Source: Litomosoides sigmodontis (Eukaryota > Nematoda > Chromadorea > Rhabditida > Onchocercidae). Taken from it: a DNA stretch of 64,000 nucleotides. Below, one piece after another: positions 11,679 through 32,820 of this stretch. The notes below the pieces were generated by a model that did not search any database, had not been told where the DNA came from, and saw only the letters and a program-made list of their open reading frames with translations. The stretch spans positions 10,690,190 to 10,754,189 of the forward strand of contig OY718806.1 in assembly GCA_963070105.1 (NCBI GenBank). Reading direction: 5' to 3'. Each line of letters opens with the position of its first letter. The stretch's first letter is position 1. Both the position numbers and the translations under genes were made by a program.

Positions 11679-14506
11679 TGAGTTTTTACAATTCTCTGAA
11701 AAATGCGTTTACAAAAATCTCGAGAATTAGACACTGCTATTTGTTATCAGCTATTGCTCACGAGACAACATGAAAATGAATCAGCTTATGTGTAAATAGC
11801 AGATTGTCAAAATTTAAAGCGCTAAAAAACTTCGACATAGGTTATAAATATGAACCCCTAGTTAAAAGTTCCACATATTGGCAGAAGAAAAAGAAATGAG
11901 AGAGGTAGACAGGATTAGCAAATCAGGAAGTAAAGTATATTAACCACGAAATGGATAAGAAAGCATTTCGCAGTTTCTGCAGACTTATGATATGCTTATG
12001 ACCTGGCACGCACGTACGTGGAAATGATGTTATGGATGCCATATAAAACCCTCAGACAGCAGTAAGCACAAAACTGCTGCAATAACATTAAATGCCATCG
12101 ATAGTCAGTCACGTGGAAGGCACTGATGTGAATCAGAGCAATCAGAATAGTCTTCCGTGCAGAGTACGAAGAGATTGCGCAAGACGATAGATAACACAGC
12201 TACAAGAAAAAATGGAAAAGCAGAGAAGCAAGAAGTCCAGGTAAAAGAGCTCAGTCTTCAACTTTAGCTACGATGTTTGGTGAGTGACCATGTAATTCAT
12301 GGGTTGACTGGGGAAACAACAGCTTGGAACTTTCACGCCATCTCGTTGATCATCTAAGCGCAAACGAAGAACAGACGAAGATGGATCGTCCACGAGAATG
12401 CATTAAATGAGAAAGATTGTGAAAGAAAATTGAACAATGACGAGCAAAGGAAACGGAAGGCAGAGATCCTGAGCATTTATTTCAGTACCGAGTTTTTTAA
12501 GTGGCTAAATTACGAGTACACGAGTATTGTGGTTGGTCGATTGAAACAATCACCAGAAGGAATCGGAAAAAGCAATCATTCAGAAAAAGATGCAAATGGG
12601 TGCTGCCAATCGTCGGTTGCGGCTTGTCAGATAAAAGTTTCACGGACACGGCATATCTACAAAAGCACAATTAGGACGAGATGAATGATAAGACGAGACT
12701 GTTGTACGGCCAATTCGTGGGTCGATAGAATTAAACAGATAACTTTAGCTACACCGACTTCCCTTCCACCCATCCCTGCTCGTTTCAGGCAGACCACAAA
12801 CCCACTACAACCGCCATTATCAATTACGCACCGGTAAGTGCACCTCACTCGGACAGCGAACAGACCTCAGCATCATCACGCGGGCAAATAAGGGAGTGGG
12901 TATAGGTAGAGAAGCAGAGAAGAGGACTGCCAGACACTGATCGCATGATTTAGATGGAATAAGGATGAAGCGCGTGACAGCTCGGTAAAGTGTGAGTCCT
13001 CCATAAAATCCGAACGGAAACATTCGGCTAACCGGATGCAGTGGATCGCAGAGGAGGGAGAAGGTGGTGGTGGCGGCTATCGAGGTCGAGGACCCTTGTT
13101 GCCGAGCCATTCATTATTTGTACACCTATTCAGTGTTGTAAATCAACTGTGATGCTTCTTTCCCGGCACCGTAACTCGTTTGAACGAACTTCTTGCTACC
13201 TCTAGAACCAAACTGATTACTTTCAGGGGTCTATTTTCTTGATCTCCTCCTCCCTGTGCTTTATAGCTCTCTCTAATTCCGTTTATGGGACCAACCGCCG
13301 TACTGTTACCTTTTAACTCATCCGTAAAAATTGATTTTGATGAGGGAAAAAATTCTCAAGGAAGTGAAACGTCCGGTTGAAGTCTCTTACGCAAAATCTG
13401 TAAATGTTGACAGCGGGTGGTGATGGCCGTCCGAAAACAACTTTTTCCAGCATACTCGCCACGCCACATTCGAAAAGCAGCGAAGAATGACAAAAAATTT
13501 TGTAAAGCGAATGAGATTTTTAAATAATATTCCGAATGAGATTGTTAAATAATACTCATTGTTAAATAATATTCCGCAAATTTGCTTGCTGAGGTGGTTG
13601 GGCTCCCGAAATTCGCGTTGGATTGACAGATGCAACTGCAACTTTTCTTTCCTCCCTAATTTGAAAGTTCAAACACTCACCGCATCCAAGTGGGTAGGTC
13701 TTTCTGCTAACAGTAATAGTAACTTCTCTTATCACTACTTCTCATCATTTGCCTTTCGTTCCGCATCAAGCATTACATTGTCAATGTACTGGTAAGGATT
13801 TGATAATCTATACTGTCCGAAAGCTGCAAAGTAGCAAGCTTTCAGTGTTCGATGTAAGAAATCACTCAGTAAGAAAGATGGAATTGAAATGAACTAGTCG
13901 ATTTACACCTCCTAATGCAGTGCGTTACATCGAGGTAATTTTTCCGATGCATATGTTTCGTATTTTTTCCACAGCATCCAGAGGCAGCTTATTTGTGTCT
14001 CAAACGAAGAAGCACGGTGTAACGAAAGAAGCATTACTTGAGCAGTTGCTACTTCAGGTTGCTGCTCTGTCAGTGCCGCTGGTGCAACAATCGAACTTCA
14101 GGCTGTGTATTAATGCTTATCAATTCCGCATCGCATCATCTGTTTTTGCTGTCGACATACGATTTAAGCAAAGTCGCTGTTTGAATGTAAAATTTATTTT
14201 TCAGTAATTACAACACTACGAAACATTACTGAGGAAAGGAAACAATGGATTGTTTCCGGTTTGGCCTGCTGAATCTTGTGAAAGAGATAAAGTTCTCTCA
14301 CTAAAAAATTTGAACAAAGAAGGCCTTTTATCTGGTAAGTTTAGATGTGCAATTTTCTTTTGAAAATCTGGCTTCCAACCGACAGTATTTAATTGGCAGT
14401 TGAAAGAGTGTTTGATTAATTAATTAATCACAGTAACACTCACTGCTGTCGCTTTATACTTCTCTCGCAAGTTTTATTCAGATTTTTCGTGATATAATTT
14501 TTCGCC
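11679..14506. other. Intergenic, no firm gene
   Basis: Several 60-96 codon ORFs on both strands lack splice context or domains. Around 13975-14340 (+) there are acceptor- and donor-bounded open segments (for example LQHYETLLRKGNN near 14208). The frame carries a stop directly after the nearest acceptor, so I could not join them into a gene. Just before the sarcoglycan ATG, a TTTATTCAG motif at about 14470-14478 looks like a trans-splice or 5' UTR acceptor. Confidence 0.45.
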
Positions 14507-17279
14507 ATGATTTATATATCCATCGCCTTATTTGCACTCTTCAATTTCTGCTATGCTCAATATCACCGAACTGTAAACCCACTCGAATTACGAACCACCA
14601 AAGGAGAATTTTTCATTCACACACTTCATTCCGGAAACTTTTTCCCTCAAACAGGTAATAATTTCTTTACCTACTTTTCATTTTATTTCTCCATTTTCAA
14701 AGGTAGTGTAAGGAAATCAAATGTCAGCTGTAATGCTCATCGGTAACCACTAGCAGCAGTAAGCGAACGAACAGAAAACTGTGGTAAATAAGTGAGTCAG
14801 TCCAATACGAAACTCCTTCCATTCCAAAGGTCATTCCATTTCTTCCATTACTCGTGGACAACGAATGACAGGTGATTGCTGCTAGTTGATTGCTAGCTCC
14901 CATTCATCCTCATTTGCTGCTTCTCACTCAATTGCTCATTTTCATTTAAGCTTATGGTCTTTTTTCCAATGACATGAAGTGACATGCATTTTTGAGTGTA
15001 ACTAACGAAAATGCTATCCCTAAAGAGACAGAGAGCGAGGGAGAGAAAGAGAGAGAGAGAGAGAGGGAGGGAGAGAGAGATCGGTTAAAGTGATGCTTTT
15101 GCAGTTGATGTTAAATGGTCAGCTTCTTTGCAAGGCCGCCCTGCCTTGCCATTATGGCTGCATCTGATGCCTTCTAGGCATAAAGCCCTTGGATACTTAT
15201 ATGGCACTGTGGTGTCGCCTCTTAATCAAGTTGTCGTACATGTTATTGCTCGACGGCTAGATAATTACGACAAAGCGGAACAGTACATAACAATACTTTT
15301 GAATGATGACGGTAAGATACCCGTGGCATGCAGTAGACAAGTGTGATTTTCGTGTTCCTCTCTTCTCTGTAATTATATGGAAGCCCGCTCGCTATATCTC
15401 CTTCACTACTGATATTTAGTTTCTTTCCAGAAAAGTACAACAACTCAACGCAGCAATTTGCCGAAATTTACATAAAAAATTACAATCCTGAGGATCTTTT
15501 AACTGATCGCACTCGAACTATTGATCGGCTGAAAAAATCAATGAAAGAATCATTTAGAGGGAAAGGACTGAATCCATACATATTCCAAATTCTAGCCACT
15601 GGAAATTCACCACCTCAAAATACTCCGCTGAATCTACATCACAAATTTGGGTAAGCGTGATGTATTCGGTGAAGTTTGTGTTGTATCTCATCTTGTAAGC
15701 AACTAGTAAAACAACAACAATAAGATTCGATCAACAAACCACTAGTCTCTCTTCTTTAACTTTTACGAACCGTTTGTTCAAGGATTTGTTTAAGAAGCAT
15801 AGTTCGAATTGGTACGCAGAATCGCTTTCATATGAATGTACTGAATTTGGAACGTGGATTGCAAAAGAATCCGCAATATTGCAGCAGGGATCAGCTTGTG
15901 CCATTGAACAAATTTTTTGCTCCAACTTTCCAAATTGATTGGTGCAATTTCCACGTAGTAATCATTTTCTCGATTGAATTTAAACGAAGTGGTTTGAGGA
16001 TGATGTTTAGATGAATCATTTGTAACCATTTCTTACCTAAAATAACAACATGTCGCAATGAATGACCGACCGAATCACTGAGTTTTCTTTTTTTTTTTTA
16101 ACTTTCTGTAATTCATTGTGGAAGAGATAAACTGCCTATGATAGCGATTAACCTTAAATAATGGGGAAACGAAAAACTTGCAGCAGCTGAAACGTTAGCA
16201 GTTATTGCAGAAAAATGTAACAGCACCAACTATTCACAGTAACGATGTAGGGCCCCAACAAAGGTCGATAAAAGTAACCACACCGTATACACAAACGGCC
16301 CGTGCTTCTTACGAGAAATATCAGCCATCTACCTCGTCCATATCGAAAATGGAAACTCCTGTGTTACAAGCTAGATACTATTTTTGGGAGTCGTTTTTGG
16401 TAAGCTGTTTACAAAAAATTTGCATGGAATAGTAGCACTTGTCAGCCTACTACACATATACCTACCTACTATCATTTAGATGTTTCCGATGTTGGGTGTG
16501 TGTTGTGTCCTTTTACTTATTCTGCTAAGTCTTATTTTCTTTGGTCGTCGCGAAGGTCAGCACTGGAGAGACTACAAAACGCCAAAGTATGCTTTCTCTA
16601 CTTATTGCACTCGTTTTAGTGACATGCTGATTTCATACAAAACTCACCTGCTAAAAATATCCCAACTTTAAGACAACAGTTGGAAGAATATGCCAGCGTT
16701 CGTGACAGTCAACGTCATTTACGTGAGCTTTCCATGCAACGACAAATGCTTCTAATGGCTTCGGACAGAGCACAGTCGCACACTCCACTTGGTTTTCTTT
16801 TTTTTTTTTTTTCAGATATCGGTTCGCCTAAATTTTATTTGAAAAGTTCTTTGTAATTTTAGGGATACATACATTCCTGCAGCCGAAGTGTCCCAGTCGA
16901 AATCCATCGCCTGAAAATCGTCGACGCGATACATCCAGCAGACGTGGTTCTCGCTCACCCCTATTGAAGGGATCGAGAGCTCATTTGAGTACGCCAAGAA
17001 ACATTTTAATTTGTGTATCCTGCCTAAATGAAGCATCCCAACCAGGCATTTCACTTTCATTCGAGAGAAAAAAACATTTCAGGTGTAAGTCCGGACAAGA
17101 CATTCAATGGCCATGTCATCCCGATGAGCAAACAGACAGTTGCAGAAGCAGCAAAAGCATGTGGTTCATCACTGCATTTGTATAGGAATCCTTTTGAAAA
17201 CGATTCTAATGACAACAAAGCTGAGGAGCAATCCACCTGTGATCAGAATGACATGAACGAAACGAAACTGATGACATGA
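14507..17279 (+). CDS. sgca-1: Alpha/epsilon-sarcoglycan, nine exons
   Basis: Exons: 14507-14654, 15105-15311, 15431-15650, 15783-15954, 16199-16399, 16480-16586, 16673-16791, 16863-17012 and 17083-17279. They sum to 1521 bp, giving 506 aa. Residues 1-18 form a signal peptide (MIYISIALFALFNFCYA). The ectodomain shows the sarcoglycan pattern: GEFFIHTLHSG, then SLQGRPALPLWLH, LGYLYGTVV and VVVHVIARR, then the KYNNSTQQ...EIYIKNYN strand. Cysteines include ICLR, QYCSRDQL and IDWCNF. One transmembrane helix (about 317-337) is followed by GRREGQ and a Ser/Arg-rich cytoplasmic tail. In the dystrophin-glycoprotein complex this subunit helps link muscle membrane to cytoskeleton. The tail is longer than in human SGCE (437 aa). 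The exon 5 acceptor is ambiguous between 16199 and 16211, both in frame. Confidence 0.85.
15024..15080 (+). repeat. GA-rich microsatellite before a splice acceptor
   Basis: An imperfect GA/GGGA purine tract lies in the first intron of the sarcoglycan gene and ends about 24 bp upstream of the exon 2 acceptor at 15104. It occupies space where a pyrimidine tract would normally lie. Only TGATGCTTTTGCAG remains as acceptor context. Confidence 0.85.
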
Positions 17280-18435
17280 ACTCATTGTGTCTTCACTTCT
17301 TGCAACTAACTGTGTTTCACACCGTTCGCTTTCCTGTACAGCTCTCCATCTTCTGCCAGTACTTTTTTCTGCCACGTTAGACAGGGCTTATCGAACTTCG
17401 CGCATCAGATAAAACTGTCTTAGCGGTATTTAATGAGAACTTTTCCATGTCCACTTCAAACCCATCTTGTTCTCTCTTATACGTTAGCAAGTTTTGCGAT
17501 GATTTCAACCAACCTTCTCTCCACCCCTCCCTCCCCACCTTCCCTCATTTGTACTTTATTTGTACTACAGGCCATCAGAGACTTTTCCTTAGCTTTAAAA
17601 TAAAGATTAACTGTCGCAAATGCTTCCGATCATTGCTGCCAATACGTGTACCTAAAACACACTCATACAAAGATTAACTGAGCTTCTAAGAGCCCGTAAC
17701 GGTCTTGCAAAGAACGTTATCAGGTTTGGACCAGGTATACATCAGCATAGGAGGAGCACCAGGAGTGCTTGCAGCTGCAGCATCAAGTTCAATAGGATGA
17801 CAAATGAAGGGGAGATTAATACTAGACACAGATTAATCAAAAGAAAGAGCGAGAGATTTGAATATCTATCATCCAAATGCAATTTCACGTAATATAACAA
17901 AATGGTAGATTATCATCGTCTCAACCTTCCATGAGTTTCAATGATATAATTATAGATAGTAAGACAAAAAGATTTCAGAAAAATTCAATTCAATGAATCA
18001 GTTCCTCTTGGAAGAACTTTATGTTGGATATACAAGTGATCACATCTTCTGTATGTTGTGCACAATAAAGAAACAGCGCACCAGTATTATAACACAGCAC
18101 CTCTTGACTAAAGTAAAATAAACGTTGCGCAAGTGTGAACACTAATTCAATTCTTTTTATATAACAACTAATTCACAGAACTGCTGGCAATAATTATGAA
18201 AGGCACCATACAAACTACAAAACAGATGTACTGACGCAAAGAACAGAGAAAATGAAGCAAAGCGTGATGATGAAATAATGCAAGAAGGAAATACAATTAT
18301 GGGGCAACGCAAATCCACGTACCTCAAACTCTAATACAACGTAAAGATGAGCCCTCACAACAGAGCTTCTTTAATTGTGATTGCCGGATCAACAGCGCAT
18401 CAATATTGAGCAGGTGAGTGCGCGTAATGAGGAAT
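17280..18435. other. Convergent intergenic region
   Basis: This lies between the 3' ends of the sarcoglycan gene (+) and the uncharacterised gene at 18436-19587 (-). It should hold both 3' UTRs; an AATAAAG-like signal at about 18063 is one candidate polyadenylation site. No coding segment is seen. Confidence 0.5.
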
Positions 18436-19587
18436 TTACACATCATCAAAGTCGTCTTCTTGAGCAAGAGGTGGAGCTCTCGTGTAATCTTCACGGACAG
18501 TGCAAAGTACGTCTTCTGGATCTAATCCTTCCTCTTCCACTTCTTTGCAAATTTCACTTGCCTGAAAGTCATTTTTTGAACTAAAACATAGTTGGAATAA
18601 TGTTCTTCTTGTAGAACGAGCTATCCGGTTAAGATTACTTAACCAAAGAAAGAGAGCAGCAACAAACGCATCAGGTGCTCACATCTATGCGATGTGTCAT
18701 TCTTGCATTTCCTAACCTCCTACGAGAAGAGATTTCAGGTGGACTTTTTGATGAACGTCGAAGACGTCGTACGCTGCATATGTCAAGGGTGAATGAGTCG
18801 TCCTGAAAAACACCACTGAAGAAAATGGATATTTCAACAATACAGAAGCGGTAGGTCCAGTATCGCCAACCTCATTATCACCAAAGTTTTCATCATCCGT
18901 ATCCGAATTCTTATCGAAGTACCCATCAATCCCATTAGCGATCTGCTCAAATTCAAAATACTGTCCGTTTGTTGTCGTTTTCGGAATTTCAGGTAGCTCA
19001 CTGTAATAAAGAAGCTGTTCCTCATAAGCTCTTATATAAAAATGTTTGCTGACTCAATGAACGCAGCAATCTGCTTTGATTTTCTTAAGTAATAGCAATT
19101 TTTGTTCATTAAAAGATGCCTGAACACCTTAATCGATAACTTTGCCTGAAACTTAAAATTTCTTTTTACACACCAGTGCAACAGTGCATCAATTCAAGAA
19201 ATAAATATTGCAAATGCTCCATTTCCTCACTTAATATGCAATGAATATTTTTTGCTTAACGAAAAGCAATTCTCTGTAAATGTAAGTGTAAGAGTATTTA
19301 GAAAGAAAGAAAGAACTGAATTATGCAACATCACGTGTTAGCAGATTCACCTCATTAATCTTACGTGTCTTTGCCATCTGCTTTTTAAGTAATGACACAT
19401 TATTGTTATGGATAGAGCAAAGTGGAAAATAGACTCAGAAGTTTTGGAAATTATAGATCAACGAACCAGTCAGCACAAGATAACAGAGTTTCATTGTGAG
19501 ATCGATCGACCATACGATCGTCGAATCCGTTAGCATTGGAATTACTATCCGTATGACGAAATTCCACTTTGTCGTCGTTTCCGATGT
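18436..19587 (-). CDS. Uncharacterised acidic protein, C-terminal exons
   Basis: Four well-supported minus-strand exons are 19467-19587, 18871-19000, 18683-18802 and 18436-18561, with compatible phases. They read GNDDKVEFRHTD..., then ELPEIPKTTTNGQYFEFEQ..., then DDSFTLDICSVRRLRRSSK..., then ASEICKEVEEEGLDPEDV...DDFDDV and a stop. A further short segment near 19352-19378 (MAKTRKINE) and a Lys-rich one near 20126-20178 (LKKIIASGRGIKMRGKKKN) may belong to the same gene, but I could not match their phases. The protein is rich in Asp, Glu and Ser with an Arg-rich patch (VRRLRRSSKSPPEISSRRR). This suggests a regulatory or nuclear protein, by inference only. The 5' end is not defined. No family is recognised. 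Confidence 0.55.
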
Positions 19588-20354
19588 CTTCAAAAATTTA
19601 TGTTAACTGATTTAACGAAAAATCCATTCAGTACGACAATTCAGTTTCATTTTAACCCTTATCCTACTTTCGAGCACTGAACAAAGATACCGACCTGTGA
19701 AGAATGAAAAATCAATGACAAACCGCCGCTCTTTTTTTTCAAAACTGGAGAACAAAAATAAAGAAGATTGGTAAATGGACATTGGGGAGTGATAAATGAA
19801 AAGTAATTCTGAAGAAGTTTTCAAAGGAGCTTCGTGCATTAATTCGAACTTTGCGGAAGACTATTCTAATAATTCGAAAATTCGAATATAAGTGAGATGT
19901 TTCTCAGGATCGCTAACAGAAAGTTCGAAAAGTTAGAACAACATAAAACAAATGGTTACAAGCAAATAATGTACGTCACATTACAGAATATTTTTTCATG
20001 TTTCGGAAGCTTCCAAAAAACCGTTTCACAAAAATCAGCTGTGATCCCGTATTAGCTTATTAGCCTATTATTAGTTTATTGATTGGAGAGGAATCAAATT
20101 TAAGCGATATTAAAATATTATGCAGTATAACTTCCTCACTATTTTTTTTCTTCCCACGCATTTTAATGCCACGACCGGATGCAATTATTTTCTTCAGTGC
20201 TGTCCAGTCACCCACAGAGATTTAAAATCCCAATTTATATTGGAATATTTAGACTTTTCTACAGTTGCAATCCACTCATACAGCTGCCTAGCAAGCCATT
20301 CAAACTTTAAACATAAAGTGAAATCAAGGATTTAGAGGAGCAATCGTAAAACCT

Positions 20355-21123
20355 GTGCCTCCGATATGCATTTGAACACAATCGACGAAAGCCATAGAAT
20401 CCGTGTAGCGAACTTAGTGAACTATTGTTTTCTCCAGCTACTTCAAAACTATCCCAGCCATCCTAAAAATTACACAACATAATTTACATCCTGACCATTC
20501 GAACTTCAAATCGCACAACTAAACGATAAACGTACAAATAATAATATCAGGAATCTGGAGAGGCGTCATAGAAGCATACAGAAGCCATAAAAGAGTTTGA
20601 CATGTGTGACATAACAAAGAAAAGCGCATGAAAGACACGGTTTCATTAACTTCTAAATTCCGGTTCTCACACCAGTAAAGTCCTAGCAATCCTAATTCTT
20701 ATTATTCTCTGCACTTGTTTCATGCGCGGGTAGGCTGTTATTGTAATTAACACAAATTTTAATTTAGTTATCTTGCAGAAGTAAGCATTTGTTTCGGAAA
20801 TTTTGCACACCCCAAATGTGTAATCGATTTCGAAGAAATGAGAAGTAACAATTTAAACAGATAGAAATCAATGATTAGTACAGTGTGAAGTGAAATAATC
20901 ATGCGTACTCAACCTCTGCACTGGAGTAGTAACGATTCTGAACCATAATATCCATTTCAGATATCAGAAAGAGAAAAAACCGCTCATACATACACACTAC
21001 TCGAATACGAAAACAGTGTGGCAGTTCATGATCATAAAGTAAAACTTCTACGCCATTATTTGCATGGAGATTCGAAATTACACTTGCGGTAACGAGGGCG
21101 ACAAAAACAGATATATTCCACAA
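20355..21123 (-). CDS. Candidate secreted protein, 5' exons only
   Basis: A start at 21121-21123 opens MWNISVFVALVTASVISNLHA, which has the shape of a signal peptide. It is followed by NNGVEVLLYDHELPHCFRIR. Phase-0 exons at 21001-21123, 20914-20937 (NRYYSSAE) and 20355-20462 (DGWDSFEVAGENNSSLSSL...) can be joined with GT-AG junctions. The third exon reads to a donor near 20354, beyond which I cannot join a downstream exon cleanly. An alternative frame near 20410-20335 reads DSMAFVDCVQMHIGGTG and stops, so the 3' end may be wrong. These could be 5' exons of the gene at 18436-19587 or a separate gene. No homology is recognised. Confidence 0.35.
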
Positions 21124-22347
21124 ATGCTACACAATGAGAAAAGTGAAAGTGGGGGAAGAGCGCTCTTTCAACAGACAACAACGAATCGAATATAGGGAGC
21201 GGAAGCAGTAGGTCTGTCTAACTTGCTTCGATATGATATGTAATTTGAAGCGCTTAGGAAGGAAGTGAATGTCTCAACAAGTATCGCTGTAGATGCACAT
21301 ATCTACTTAAGGGAAGTGGTAGACATTAACAGAGCGGTGCACAATTCGAATAGGCGCAGAATGACCCTTTCTACTCACAACACCGGGGTCGCCCACGTCG
21401 TTTCCGAGAAGGCTTCCTTCACCTAATCAACCAGCTCTATGTATTATTATAATTCTTCATCTCGTTGTTTGGGAGCGCTTTTCGGAAGAAGGAAAGCTTT
21501 CTTTCTCATCTGTAGTTACAGGAGAAGGAAGGGAAGGTGAAAGAGACAAGAGAAGGAGAACCACAAAGAGAGGTGATGTTTTACGATTGTTAGGTCAGGA
21601 ACTCGTTTTTCGCTGTTGCCTCGCTAACGGCACTGGTGATCAGCGATCGATCATTCCGGTAATAAATGTCAAAAAACCAATCCATACGTTCACGTATGTG
21701 GATCGATGCTAATTTCAAAGCAATCTCGCTCCCTTTGCATTCATCACAACCACTACTCGCCTCTACGCATCAATTGATTCCGAAGTGAAACATGGAAGTG
21801 CGGTAAATACCTATAGTGATTTTGTGTTCTGTCTGATTGATAAACGTGATTCGAATGAAGACGTTAACGTTACATGCATGTCTGTCACAATTTCCGACAC
21901 GCTCCGCAAGGAGCTTACTCCCTCTAATTCAACGAAGCCTTAGTTAGAGTTTTCGTGAAAATACTCAAGGAAACATGAGTTGGTCTTTCCTGTATTCCAC
22001 CCTCCTCTGGCCATCAGAGCAGAAGTGTCAAACCGTCAACAACGTTGCTGAACAGGTGGTATAAAAGGAAGCCCGACTAAAGATGAGTAAGTGGACATTT
22101 CCAGGGAAGAGGTGATTGTGTGGCAGAGGATCATCTCATAGCTTCTTGCACCTCATCTTCTGGCTGCTTGCATGTTCCTTCTGTGATTGAACACATGCAC
22201 GCTGCGCGTCATTACCATGCCGTAGTGGAGCTTAGCAATGCATGCCGCGTGAAAGACGGCAGCAGTCAGTCAAATCGATTACATTCTGCTCTGTAATAAC
22301 AGATGGATAAGGCCGATAACGACAAACGACTGCTCATCCTTTTCTGT

Positions 22348-22380
<33 letters not shown>

Positions 22381-22752
22381 CAGCACATATGGAAACAGAT
22401 GAAAGCGAAAGTCCTACATACAACTGCAGCGGCGTTGTGATGCTGCTGCGCAATCAAGCAAGTGTTCTGGAATTTTAGAAACGAACGAAAGAACGATCGA
22501 ACGAACGAACGAACGCCTGCTAAGGAAGGAAAGGAGCAAGGGTGAAGAGGAAGTGGAGGAGAGGGAGGAAGCGGCGAGAAAGAGTGGTGTAAGAAGGGAA
22601 AGAGGAAAGAGCGGTGTAGGAAGGGGAAGGGGAAAGAGTGAGGGGTGTTGCGATCGGCTGCTGTTGATCGTTGTTGGAGTTGCCGGGAAGCGCACGGAGG
22701 GATGAAGCGATGAAGGATGGTGCGAGTGGCGGTGCAGTGAGCGTTTGGGTTC
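21124..22752. other. Upstream region of grk-1, repeat-rich
   Basis: No gene is supported. The last 400 bp before the GRK start hold a CAG run, an ACGA tetranucleotide run near 22493-22515 and a long purine-rich stretch (about 22520-22650). They probably belong to the 5' UTR or promoter. Minus-strand ORFs here are Ser/Pro/Phe-rich shadows of that purine tract. Confidence 0.55.
22347..22379 (+). repeat. CAG/GCA trinucleotide run upstream of grk-1
   Basis: About 11 CAG units lie some 370 bp upstream of the GRK start codon. They are not in a supported coding frame. They could be transcribed in the 5' UTR or lie in the promoter. Confidence 0.9.
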
Positions 22753-32820
<10,068 letters not shown>

